A stretch of DNA of 64,000 bases from Paenibacillus sp. FSL K6-3182. GTDB taxonomy: Bacteria; Bacillota; Bacilli; Paenibacillales; Paenibacillaceae. Shown here piece by piece: positions 50,561 to 59,123 of this stretch; within the stretch, counting starts at the first letter, position 1, and each line of letters starts with the position of its first letter. The position numbers were made by a program, and so were the translations under genes. The stretch is from the NCBI RefSeq assembly GCF_037976325.1, contig NZ_CP150265.1, forward strand, positions 6,675,001 to 6,739,000. The letters run 5' to 3'. The notes below the pieces were generated by a model. The model had not been told where the DNA came from and did not search any database. It saw only the letters and a list, made by a program, of their open reading frames with translations.

Positions 50561-51820
50561 TTACTGCTTTAACAAACGATCAATCTCAGCGGCTGCTTCC
50601 GTTAATCCCTGTTTAACCGAAAGTTCCTCTTGAAAAATTTTGGTCATATATTTTATATAAGTAGCGTCAATTCGACTATACCTTTTCACTGGCGGACGAA
50701 GAAATGTATGATCAAGCGCCTCCGTGTACGGATGAATAAAGGATTCACCCTGCGCCTTTATCTCTTTGGCCTCCAAGTTTGTCGGAATTATGCCTGTTTG
50801 CGACATTGCAATTTGCGATTGCGTATTGACCATCCATTTCATAAATGTCCAGGCCTGCAATGGATTTTTCGAGCCCTTCATAATGACTAAATCTTCTCCT
50901 CCCAATATGGAGGCAGGACCAAAATCCGGCGGAAACGGAACTGCTATTGTTGTGTTAATCGCCCTCTCCAGCTCTTCGCCTTGAAAAACGCTGTAAAACC
51001 AAGGTCCATCATCTGTGACCAATATTTTCCCTGACTTTACCCCCTCCCAATTATCTCCGCCGCCGTTAATAACCGTACGATCAATCAACTGCTCTTTATA
51101 TAGCAATAAAAGCTGCTCAACCGCCTTGATTGTCGCTTCTCCATTCAAATAGCCGGATGCCTTCGAATATGAATCATCTGTCATACGTCCGCCCAGCGCA
51201 TAAATATAAGGCAAGCTCTTCCACGACTCAAGCCCCCCTATACCAATCATGAATCGATGTTTTTTAGCAAGATCAATCACTTCCTGGAAAGTTCCAGGCG
51301 GCATCGACAATCCAGCCTGTTCCAGCAATGCCCGATTAAATATAGCAATTTTCGTGTTCATATTAACGGGGAGAGAATAATAGGAACCCTTATAATAACC
51401 TGCTGAGCCTGTATTGCTCTGCAGCGATTGCGTTATTTTGCCAAAATCATCGTATTCGCTCAGGGGGAGCAGCAATCCGCTTTGGGAAAACTCAGGCACC
51501 CATACAATATCCATACGCACTACATCAGGCGCTCTATTGGAAGATGCCTTGGAGATGAGCGTATATTTCATTTCCATATTGTTGCTTTGCCGAACAGGAA
51601 CGACGTGAATAGCGGGGTACGCCTCCTCAAACGCAGGAATAAGTATATCCTCCAAAATTCGAGTCTCTTGATCACTGTACGTATGCCAGAACTCGATTTC
51701 CGTATTCTCGGTATTTGTTAACTTCTTGACCTTGCTGTCATTTGTAAGAATAGACTGCTGGCTGCAGCCTGAGCTGATTGCAAGTAAACACACTATTATT
51801 ATCAGCCTATTTATAAGCAT
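50561..51820 (-). CDS. Sugar ABC transporter substrate-binding lipoprotein (second, TCS-linked)
   Basis: The protein of 419 residues has a lipoprotein signal (lipobox AISSGCSQ) and a family 1 extracellular solute-binding domain. It shares with the operon's first binding protein (59124-60446) the segments FWHTYSDQE, VVRMDIVWVPEF, VNMNTKIAIFN, IGIGG and DDGPWFYSV, so the two are paralogues. Instead of standing with permeases it follows the response regulator by 18 bases. It may be a sensor accessory for the histidine kinase, or a second-affinity binding protein for the same permeases. GGAGGAG lies 6 bases before the ATG at 51820. Confidence 0.85.
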   Translation of the reverse strand: MLINRLIIIVCLLAISSGCSQQSILTNDSKVKKLTNTENTEIEFWHTYSDQETRILEDILIPAFEEAYPAIHVVPVRQSNNMEMKYTLISKASSNRAPDVVRMDIVWVPEFSQSGLLLPLSEYDDFGKITQSLQSNTGSAGYYKGSYYSLPVNMNTKIAIFNRALLEQAGLSMPPGTFQEVIDLAKKHRFMIGIGGLESWKSLPYIYALGGRMTDDSYSKASGYLNGEATIKAVEQLLLLYKEQLIDRTVINGGGDNWEGVKSGKILVTDDGPWFYSVFQGEELERAINTTIAVPFPPDFGPASILGGEDLVIMKGSKNPLQAWTFMKWMVNTQSQIAMSQTGIIPTNLEAKEIKAQGESFIHPYTEALDHTFLRPPVKRYSRIDATYIKYMTKIFQEELSVKQGLTEAAAEIDRLLKQ

Positions 51821-51838
51821 GGCAATCTCCTCCATCAA

Positions 51839-53386
51839 CTACTGTTGATGCTTATCTCGATACTCTACAGGTGTCATCTGAGTCATTTTTTTAAACAGCT
51901 TGCTAAAATATTTCACATCGTTAAAACCGGATTTTTCAGCTACCTCATAAATCTTGTACTCGTTTTTAACCAGCATCCGTTTTGCTTCATGCAGCCTCAA
52001 ATCGATTAAATAATCGATGAAATTTTGACCTGCCTGTTTTTTGAACAAATTCGAAAAATAGCTTTTGCTTACATGTATGTTATCCGCTACTTGTTGCAGT
52101 GTTAAATCTTCTCGGTAATGGAGCTTAATGTAGGCGATGGCTTTAGTGATTAACTGTCCGCTATGGCCTTTATCAGCCAACCTCAGCTGATTGGGATGCT
52201 CCATTTCCTCAAACAATTGACGGATAGTCGATTCGAGCTGAACAACCGTCTCACAGCGCCAAATGTGTTCTCGGAAATCTGATAGCGTTTTTGAGCCTCC
52301 GTTCACAAAAGCATAGGCGGAGAGCAGCTCATATGCTTCTTTTCTTACGTGCTCCGGTGTTTGAGCACCCTTCGTCCAGCTTGAAACGAAGCGATCGATG
52401 ATTGTTTTTGTATGGTCCTCGGTGCGAAATTGCTCAACCATAACCTGCATGTTCATTCCCTCATAATTAGACCCCGCTACGCTCTCATCCGGTATTTGTT
52501 TATAGGCAAAAAGTTTGCCCGTACCTTCAAAAAATCTTCGTTCCCCTGCAGCTCGGCTTTTTCTGAGTCCTGTTTCCACCCGCTCTGTTTCCTGCTCCAC
52601 ACAGTAACCAATAGAAATTGAGGTCGATAGTTCAGCAGCAACCCGGTTCTTGAAGCGCTCAAGCTCACCTTCTGCATTCCCCACAAGAGGTAAGATCATA
52701 AAGAGACCTTCTCCCGTCAAAATCGGCGCACTGCCATACTGGAATTGCTCATAAAATAAAGCCTGCATATCCTCATACATGATGCTAATATGCAAATCCC
52801 CGTATCGTTCCCGCCACTCGTTTAGACCATCCGATACAACAAAAGCACAAACGTAGCGATCATTTGGCTGATCAAAAAGATCAACTAATTTAGATTCAGA
52901 CTCGCTGGTTGCGAGCAAGCGTATGATTTCCTGCTCAGAACGTCTTCTCGCAAGGAAAACCAATTGCTCATCGAACTGTTGATTTTGCACGACTTGCCTG
53001 CGGTTTTGCTGCAGCATTTCTTTACATCGCACGAGTACAGCAATGAGTTCCCCCGCTTCCAGTGACGGCTTAAGCAAGTAATCGACAGCACCCTGCTTCA
53101 TCCCCTCACGCACATATTCGAATTCATTGTAGCTACTAATTAGGATAACCTTGGTTAGCGGATTAACCTCCAGCGCCTTTCGCGTTAGCTCCAGGCCATC
53201 CATAACTGGCATCTTAATATCCGTTATCAAAATATCAATAGGCTGAGATCGAAGCCGTTCAAATGCTTCAAGGCCATTTGCACAATCTCCCACTAAGGTC
53301 AGCCCTTGCTCATCCCAATTTATGAAGTTTTTAAGCCCGTTTCGAATAATCGGCTCGTCGTCCACAATCAAAACATAATCGTTCAC
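51839..53386 (-). CDS. AraC-type response regulator, YesN family
   Basis: The protein of 515 residues has a receiver domain (residues 1-120, acidic pocket VDDEP, phospho-acceptor Asp in ILITDIKMPVMDG near 57, Lys in DYLLKPS). A variable middle region follows, then a C-terminal AraC helix-turn-helix (AIAYIKLHYREDLTLQQVADNIHVSKSYFSNLFKKQAGQNFIDYL). It is the partner of the histidine kinase encoded 55 bases upstream and should activate the sugar transport and GH66 genes. The GTG at 53386 has GAGGAGG 7 bases upstream and removes a long non-family extension reaching to 53518 inside the kinase gene. Confidence 0.9.
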   Translation of the reverse strand: MNDYVLIVDDEPIIRNGLKNFINWDEQGLTLVGDCANGLEAFERLRSQPIDILITDIKMPVMDGLELTRKALEVNPLTKVILISSYNEFEYVREGMKQGAVDYLLKPSLEAGELIAVLVRCKEMLQQNRRQVVQNQQFDEQLVFLARRRSEQEIIRLLATSESESKLVDLFDQPNDRYVCAFVVSDGLNEWRERYGDLHISIMYEDMQALFYEQFQYGSAPILTGEGLFMILPLVGNAEGELERFKNRVAAELSTSISIGYCVEQETERVETGLRKSRAAGERRFFEGTGKLFAYKQIPDESVAGSNYEGMNMQVMVEQFRTEDHTKTIIDRFVSSWTKGAQTPEHVRKEAYELLSAYAFVNGGSKTLSDFREHIWRCETVVQLESTIRQLFEEMEHPNQLRLADKGHSGQLITKAIAYIKLHYREDLTLQQVADNIHVSKSYFSNLFKKQAGQNFIDYLIDLRLHEAKRMLVKNEYKIYEVAEKSGFNDVKYFSKLFKKMTQMTPVEYRDKHQQ

Positions 53387-53441
53387 GTCATTTCCTCCTC
53401 GAAGTTGTAGGCAGCAATATCTGAACTCGGAAGCTTTAGCT

Positions 53442-55205
53442 TTATAAACGGATGACGATATGAATATGAGTACCGAGTCCAATATCACTCGTAACAGATA
53501 TGCCCGAGCCTGCGCCATAATAAAGCCTTAAGGAATCATAAACATGCTTCATTCCTATGCCTGCTTTCGTCATACCTTCCTTTGCATTCAATTGTTTCAA
53601 CTTCTCTTCTGATATTCCTGAGCCATCATCATGGATCACAATCCGCAGCTCTCCCTGCTGCTCTGTCACCTTAATCGTAATATCTCCTCCGCGATTAAGC
53701 GGCACGAAGCCGTGGAAGATCGCATTCTCAACGAGCGGCTGAAGCAGCATCCTTGGAATTTTCACTTGATCCGCCCCAGGCTGTACCTCTATAGCCAAAG
53801 CATATTTTTGCTCATACCGCATTTCTAAAATAACGATATATTTCTGAATGATCTCCAGCTCTTCCGCAAGTGTAATCATTTGCCCGTTCTTGCCCATATT
53901 CGCTTGAAGCAGTCTAGTTAGAGCCGCTAGCCCTTGATCGGCTCGCTCCATCTCTCCTGCTCGAATCAGCCATCTGAGCGTACTAAGCGTATTGTAGAGA
54001 AAATGCGGATGAATCCGGTAAGTGACCGCACGCACCTCGGCCTCAAGCTTCTCGTTTTGCTCCTGCTCCACTCGTAGCATCAGCTGTTCAATTTCATCCA
54101 GCATTTTATTAAAATGCCTACTCATGAGCCCAATCTCGTCTGTAGACGTTAACGCTGTTCGAACAGATAGATCTCCCTGCTGAACTCTCCTCATCTCTAA
54201 CGTTAATTGCTTGATAGGTTTCGTAACCTTCTTCGCGATGAGAAGACCAACGAGCACCGCAAGCAAAGCGAAGCATGCTGAGGTTATTAAAATACGTGTA
54301 TGCAGCTTATCCAGCGCCCCCGTTATTTCAAGCGTAGGAACTGTGCCAACCAGCAGCCAACCATTGCTTAGCAGCTGCTTTACGCCATAATAATGGACGC
54401 CCTTATTAGCGTACTCGAATTCAACTGCATCATTATGTACAATCAACTCATGCAGTTTGGCATCCTCCACCATCTGACCAATTCGTGAAAGATCCGTATC
54501 GATCATAATTTCACCTTGTGCGTTAACGACCATATAACGTCCGGTTTCCCCCAGCTTCACTTGCTTAATCGTATTAATGATGGCCTTGCCATTTAAATTA
54601 ACGACCAGCAGACCGATTTGCTGAAGCGATTCAAAGTCTTTTAACGCACGGCTGATCGGGAGAACAAGATCAGTATTTTCCCCACCACCGCTAAAAGGAT
54701 CCTTTCGCATCGGCTGCCATACGAACCCGCCATCCTGCTTTTTCGACTCCGCTACCCACTCTTGATGATTCAAGTCAACCTTTCGCAATTTGGGTGTAGA
54801 AAATGTGCCGCTCCCCCAGCCGATGCCCCCACTTTTAATGATGTAAACAATTCTTACGAATGAGCTTGAATACACGACGTTATTAAGCAGCGTATTTAAT
54901 GATTGCGTCATCTCGATCTGCTCGCTAAGCGGACTCGAGGTATATTGCATCGCTGATTTTTGCACCTTCAAATCACTGTATATTAAATCGGATGTATCGC
55001 TTCCCGCGTTGAAAATAGAAGACAAGGCATCTGCGGTTTGCTTGGTAACCTGAACGGTAGATGCTCTAACATTTCGTTTTACAAGCGCGGAAGATTCCAA
55101 ATAGAAAGAGAAACCCGATAAAGTGGTCGGAATCAAAATAATGAGTAAAAACGCTAAAATCATTTTTGAAGCAAATCGGTTCGTTATTTTCTCGAAGCGC
55201 GCCAT
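53442..55205 (-). CDS. Sensor histidine kinase, YesM family
   Basis: The 587-residue protein has a membrane helix at residues 14-35, a Cache-type extracytoplasmic sensor of about 260 residues and a second membrane helix (LITSACFALLAVLVGLLIA). A HAMP domain follows, then the LytS/YesM kinase part with the phospho-acceptor in YRIHPHFLYNTLSTLRW near residue 398 and the ATP-binding N and G boxes (LLQPLVENAIFHGF, IHDDGSGI). It senses a sugar-related signal, possibly through the neighbouring binding protein, and phosphorylates the YesN-type regulator. AAGGTGGG precedes the ATG. A cre-like site and a hairpin lie in its leader. Confidence 0.92.
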   Translation of the reverse strand: MARFEKITNRFASKMILAFLLIILIPTTLSGFSFYLESSALVKRNVRASTVQVTKQTADALSSIFNAGSDTSDLIYSDLKVQKSAMQYTSSPLSEQIEMTQSLNTLLNNVVYSSSFVRIVYIIKSGGIGWGSGTFSTPKLRKVDLNHQEWVAESKKQDGGFVWQPMRKDPFSGGGENTDLVLPISRALKDFESLQQIGLLVVNLNGKAIINTIKQVKLGETGRYMVVNAQGEIMIDTDLSRIGQMVEDAKLHELIVHNDAVEFEYANKGVHYYGVKQLLSNGWLLVGTVPTLEITGALDKLHTRILITSACFALLAVLVGLLIAKKVTKPIKQLTLEMRRVQQGDLSVRTALTSTDEIGLMSRHFNKMLDEIEQLMLRVEQEQNEKLEAEVRAVTYRIHPHFLYNTLSTLRWLIRAGEMERADQGLAALTRLLQANMGKNGQMITLAEELEIIQKYIVILEMRYEQKYALAIEVQPGADQVKIPRMLLQPLVENAIFHGFVPLNRGGDITIKVTEQQGELRIVIHDDGSGISEEKLKQLNAKEGMTKAGIGMKHVYDSLRLYYGAGSGISVTSDIGLGTHIHIVIRL

Positions 55206-55283
55206 AAGCTGCCCACCTTGTTAAAGAAGATACTCCTAGTTTACCTAAATCAACACGATTAAAATAGAAGGTTTTATAGAAGA

Positions 55284-55310
55284 GGAGCGCAGCCATGCTG
55301 GCTTCGCTCC
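55284..55310 (-). terminator. Hairpin between GH66 and kinase genes
   Basis: GGAGCG and CGCTCC with GCC/GGC inside form a stem 113 bases after the GH66 stop and 79 bases before the kinase start. The following TCTTCTAT is only mildly T-rich, so this is a weak or partial terminator. Confidence 0.45.
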
Positions 55311-55338
55311 ATTCATTCTCATGCATTACGTTCATATC

Positions 55339-55352
55339 AGCAAACGCTTTCA
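55339..55352 (-). promoter_or_regulatory. cre-like CcpA site upstream of the kinase gene
   Basis: On the minus strand TGAAAGCGTTTGCT matches the cre consensus TGWAANCGNTNWCA at 12 of 14 positions. It lies about 134 bases before the kinase start and after the GH66 gene. Confidence 0.5.
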
Positions 55353-55422
55353 TTGCAGTGTACAAAACAAAGCGCACGAAAACTATCTTTCGTATCGCTT
55401 GGTTCTGCATGCTATCGCAACC

Positions 55423-57216
55423 TTACTTGTAATTAATGGTTAGTAGATCCCAGTATTTCAGGACTGGAAGCTTAAGTGTAACCTTGCCTTCTTGCTGCTT
55501 GAAGCTCAGCTTAATAGGTGATCCTTGATAATAGTCTGGTGAGGCGAATAGGATACTTGCAACTTCACGCTCTGTCTCAATGGAAATGTCTATTTCTTTA
55601 CGCTCAATAGGCACAGCTTGCTCGCCCTTGCTGTCATTCCACTCCATGGTTTTAGCATCAGTGAAGTTAATGAAGTGAACGATGTTGCTTCCGCTTTTCT
55701 GCTTCGCAAAGGACCATATTTTGCCTTGCTCTGGAGCAGCGGAAACACTTGTGTCCCCTGTACTTGATACGATTAGTTCAGATTCCTCTACTCCATCTCG
55801 CAAAATGTTCTGATAAGCGACAAGGAAATCGTAATAGCGAATAAGCTGCTCTTCCAGTTCAGCTGGAATGGAGAGATTTCGATTAGGGAAATACTCTTTG
55901 GCCAGCATATTTTCCCCAAGCTCCAGATGGGATCCGCCGGATGCGAAGATGACTGCATCTGTAAGCAGAACGCCTGGCGTATTAAATTCCCCGCTCGCGT
56001 TTGCCAAATCATAGTTCATATAAGCAGCAAGCACCGTGTTTAGCTTATTTTTGCTGAACTGGTTGTTTTGATCGATAATCCCCTTAAGGTTGCCATACTT
56101 CGGATGCCCGTCCCATACTTCGGTATATAGGAATGAGAGAGGAGCCTGAGGAGCCATAAAGGCTTGCCCATACTGTCCGACAGCGTTCATTACATAGTCG
56201 ACATCCAGCTTCTCCTTGGCTGCTTTCAGGAATGATACATAGCCAGGCGCCAGCTTTACACTTTCTCCTTTGGCATTCCAAAGCGCTCCGCGATCGCCTA
56301 ATTGATCAACATGCCAGCCATCGAATTTCAATTGGTTAAATACTTCAATTTCTTTATCGATCAGATAGTTTTGCCACTCCACGTTGTTTGGGTCATAGAG
56401 CATAATGTCGCTGGCCCAGCTGTCTGGCAATGGATGCTTATCCTGATTCGCTTGCGAAGGATCTTTGTACAGCGCCCACGCTTTTTTGACACCGTCCTCC
56501 TCTGCCCCCTCATATGCCCCGAACAATAAATTGTAGTTCATCGCCTTCATGTTTTTGCTGTGCGCAAGGTCAATATAGCCTTTAATTGTATCCAAGGCGA
56601 CAGGTCTGTTTGCAATATCCGGCCATTCCGACGCTGGTTGATTGCCTTCCAGCTTCAGAGGCTGATGATGTTTATACTGCCAATCATAAAACTGAACGCC
56701 GTTAATATGGAACCGATTCAGACGTTCGATTACTGTTGCCATCTCTTCCCCATTCATGCTGTGGAAGTCCGCCAAATAACCATAACGAGGAAATTTGCTC
56801 CAGTCTGTGGACACGTCAACTGCGATGTTCTGATGATCCTTCACTTCTTCCTTCGTTACAAAGAAAACCTCAGCCATATAACCTCGGCCATCTTCCTTTG
56901 GAGGCGTCCAATCCCATTCCAATGAATTGCCGTCCACCTTGACTTCTTGCTCAGCAATCTTCTCCCCTAGATGGCGATACTGGACAATCACCTTCGCTTT
57001 TGACTCCGTTTTAGCCAAATCCAACGTAAAATGAACGTTGTCGTCGGGACGATAAGCCGATTTGTCGGTCGACAAGCGACTTATTATACCTTGGCTATTC
57101 ACAAGCTCCGCCTTTATTTCCTTCTGCTCGCTGCAGCCGGAAGCAAGGATCATAAAAGAGGTAATGACAACAATGACTGATGAGCTTATTCTATTTCGAT
57201 TTCTTTTCCGTTTCAT
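55423..57216 (-). CDS. GH66 dextranase / cycloisomaltooligosaccharide-type lipoprotein
   Basis: The 597-residue precursor has a lipoprotein signal (lipobox ILASGC near residue 28) and an N-terminal beta domain. The GH66 catalytic barrel follows: KFPRYGYLADF, INGVQFYDWQYKHHQPL near residue 175, nucleophile region FDGWHVDQLGDRG near 303 and acid/base region FLYTEVWDGHPKYG near 365. A C-terminal beta domain closes the protein. GH66 enzymes cut alpha-1,6-glucan (dextran), and some make cyclic isomalto-oligosaccharides. I see no long CBM35 insert of the cyclising type, so endo-dextranase is more likely. Anchored outside, it would feed oligosaccharides to the adjacent transporter. AGGAGC precedes the ATG. 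Confidence 0.88.
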   Translation of the reverse strand: MKRKRNRNRISSSVIVVITSFMILASGCSEQKEIKAELVNSQGIISRLSTDKSAYRPDDNVHFTLDLAKTESKAKVIVQYRHLGEKIAEQEVKVDGNSLEWDWTPPKEDGRGYMAEVFFVTKEEVKDHQNIAVDVSTDWSKFPRYGYLADFHSMNGEEMATVIERLNRFHINGVQFYDWQYKHHQPLKLEGNQPASEWPDIANRPVALDTIKGYIDLAHSKNMKAMNYNLLFGAYEGAEEDGVKKAWALYKDPSQANQDKHPLPDSWASDIMLYDPNNVEWQNYLIDKEIEVFNQLKFDGWHVDQLGDRGALWNAKGESVKLAPGYVSFLKAAKEKLDVDYVMNAVGQYGQAFMAPQAPLSFLYTEVWDGHPKYGNLKGIIDQNNQFSKNKLNTVLAAYMNYDLANASGEFNTPGVLLTDAVIFASGGSHLELGENMLAKEYFPNRNLSIPAELEEQLIRYYDFLVAYQNILRDGVEESELIVSSTGDTSVSAAPEQGKIWSFAKQKSGSNIVHFINFTDAKTMEWNDSKGEQAVPIERKEIDISIETEREVASILFASPDYYQGSPIKLSFKQQEGKVTLKLPVLKYWDLLTINYK

Positions 57217-57238
57217 TTGATAGCTCCTGTTTTTAGAT

Positions 57239-58072
57239 TTAACCCTTCACTCCGCCTTCGTTAAATCCACCCTGTACGAATCTTTTTTGGAAAATAATAT
57301 AAAGGATTATCGTCGGAATGAGCGCTATAATGGAAGCAGAAAATACCCATGAATAGTTTGTCGCATATTTATCGTTGAACATCAGCAGTGCAATTGGCAG
57401 CGTCCGAAGCGCCTCATCCTTAATAATGACTAGAGCCGTGAAATACTCCTCCCATGTGCCTTGAAAGGAAAGAACTGCAAGCGTCGCAATCGCCGGCATC
57501 GACTGAGGCAGGTAAATATTCCAGAAAATGCGCCAGCTGCCACCGCCATCGATCAACACGGACTCCTCGTACTCCTTCGGAATGCTTTGAAAGAATCCAC
57601 GCAAGAAGAACGTGCTGCCAACAACACCGCCGCCGATATAAATTAACCATAGCCCCCAGTAGGTGTTAACCAAACCAAATGATTTGATAATTAGAAACTG
57701 TGGAATAATGTTGATCACTCCGGGAATCATCATGGTCAGAAGAAACATTCGGAATAGAAACTCTTTGCCCGGAAACGTAAATCTGGCAAACCCGTAGGCG
57801 GTTAAACAGCCGAGAAACAAACTTCCTGTCATAGACACGATGGTAACGAGCGAGCTGTTCAGGAAATACCTTGCAAAATTATTTTTGCTCCATACTAGCT
57901 GGTAATTATATAGGTTTGGGATGACAGAGAATACTTCCTTAGGCCGCGGCAGCGAGTATGCCCCTTTTATGAAGCTCGTCATAATCATATATACGAAGGG
58001 AAATAGAAAAGCCAACGCTCCAAGCACGATAATGCTGTAAACTAGAAGCTGAATATGCCATTTAGTTTTCAT
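57239..58072 (-). CDS. Carbohydrate ABC transporter permease, MalG type
   Basis: The 277-residue protein has six predicted helices and the EAA loop (YEESVLIDGGGSWRIFWNIYLPQSMPA, about residues 165-191). It is the second permease subunit of the sugar importer, 12 bases after the MalF-type gene and 22 bases before the GH66 gene, in the same transcript. No ATPase gene is present in the locus, so an MsmX-like ATPase from elsewhere is needed. Confidence 0.9.
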   Translation of the reverse strand: MKTKWHIQLLVYSIIVLGALAFLFPFVYMIMTSFIKGAYSLPRPKEVFSVIPNLYNYQLVWSKNNFARYFLNSSLVTIVSMTGSLFLGCLTAYGFARFTFPGKEFLFRMFLLTMMIPGVINIIPQFLIIKSFGLVNTYWGLWLIYIGGGVVGSTFFLRGFFQSIPKEYEESVLIDGGGSWRIFWNIYLPQSMPAIATLAVLSFQGTWEEYFTALVIIKDEALRTLPIALLMFNDKYATNYSWVFSASIIALIPTIILYIIFQKRFVQGGFNEGGVKG

Positions 58073-58084
58073 TTCTTCTCCCTC

Positions 58085-59044
58085 CTACAAAAACCGCTGA
58101 TTGCCGAATTTTTTCATCTGAGAATAGGTGAGTAAAAACACTGCAATCCCCATCATGACGGCTACCGCAGATGCATAACCAAAGTTAAAGTTCTTAAATG
58201 CTTGCATGTACATAAGGCTTGGCAGCGTCTGTGTCTGATCCATCGGGCCGCCGCGGGTAATAAAGTACACTTGTGGAAAGAAGTTGAATGCTCCGTTAAT
58301 TAGGTTAATAAGAACGAATGCGGTGACAGGACCTAACATCGGAACCGTAATGCTCCAGAACTGCTTTGTTCCGTTAGCGCCGTCAATTTGCGCCGCTTCA
58401 TAATATTCCTTCGAAATGCCCTGCAAGGCCGCCAAATAAATGACTACGCCCCAACCAACCGTTTTCCAAATATGAAACAACCAGATGACAATCATAGCCG
58501 TCCAATAATTTGATAAAAAATTAATCGGTTCATGGAATATGCCAAGCTGCTTATAAAAGATATAGTTGATCAAGCCATATTCACCGCCAGCGAACAAGAA
58601 CCGGAACAAGAACGCGACCACGATCCAAGATGTGATGATGGGCAAATAATAAATCGTGCGGAACACAATCTTATGCCTAACGAAGTGGATATTAATTAAG
58701 ACCGCAAACACGATGGCAAGAAACCAGTTAATGGGTACCGTTACCGCGACGTTCAGAAACGTATTTCGGATTGCCATTAACACTTTATTGTTCGGATCCG
58801 TAAATGCGGATACGTAGTTTGCAAAGCCAATGAATGGATTTTCTGCATTAGGCATAATGCTGTATTCCTGGAAGCTTATAATTATGTTTTTGATCATCGG
58901 ATAAATAACGAATACGGCCGTTCCTAAAACACCAAGAAAGATATAAGGCATAACCTTTATCCACTGCTGAATGCCCTTTTTCAACTTTACGCCTGCCGGA
59001 ATTCGCTGCTCTTGTTTCGGCTGCCCCGTCACTGGTATAGACAT
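58085..59044 (-). CDS. Carbohydrate ABC transporter permease, MalF type
   Basis: The 319-residue protein has a cytoplasmic N-terminus of about 30 residues, six predicted helices and the EAA loop (YYEAAQIDGANGTKQFWSITVPMLGP, about residues 213-238). It follows the binding-protein gene, separated by a strong hairpin that may lower its expression relative to that gene. Confidence 0.9.
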   Translation of the reverse strand: MSIPVTGQPKQEQRIPAGVKLKKGIQQWIKVMPYIFLGVLGTAVFVIYPMIKNIIISFQEYSIMPNAENPFIGFANYVSAFTDPNNKVLMAIRNTFLNVAVTVPINWFLAIVFAVLINIHFVRHKIVFRTIYYLPIITSWIVVAFLFRFLFAGGEYGLINYIFYKQLGIFHEPINFLSNYWTAMIVIWLFHIWKTVGWGVVIYLAALQGISKEYYEAAQIDGANGTKQFWSITVPMLGPVTAFVLINLINGAFNFFPQVYFITRGGPMDQTQTLPSLMYMQAFKNFNFGYASAVAVMMGIAVFLLTYSQMKKFGNQRFL

Positions 59045-59074
59045 ATTGATGCTCCTTCCCTATCCTTCATCTCA

Positions 59075-59115
59075 CTAGAGCCTTCATCTACCTTTGAAGT
59101 TGATGAAGGCTCTAG
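59075..59115 (-). promoter_or_regulatory. Intercistronic hairpin between binding protein and permease
   Basis: CTAGAGCCTTCATC and GATGAAGGCTCTAG form a perfect 14-base-pair stem with a 13-base loop, 8 bases after the binding-protein stop. No T tract follows on the minus strand, so it fits an mRNA-stabilising or partially terminating element, as in other binding-protein operons. Confidence 0.7.
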
Positions 59116-59123
59116 CATTTCAC

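Noticed and set aside
55066..55410. 114-codon minus-strand frame between GH66 and kinase genes
   Set aside because: It overlaps the start of the kinase gene in another frame and covers the hairpin and cre-like site; nothing supports translation.
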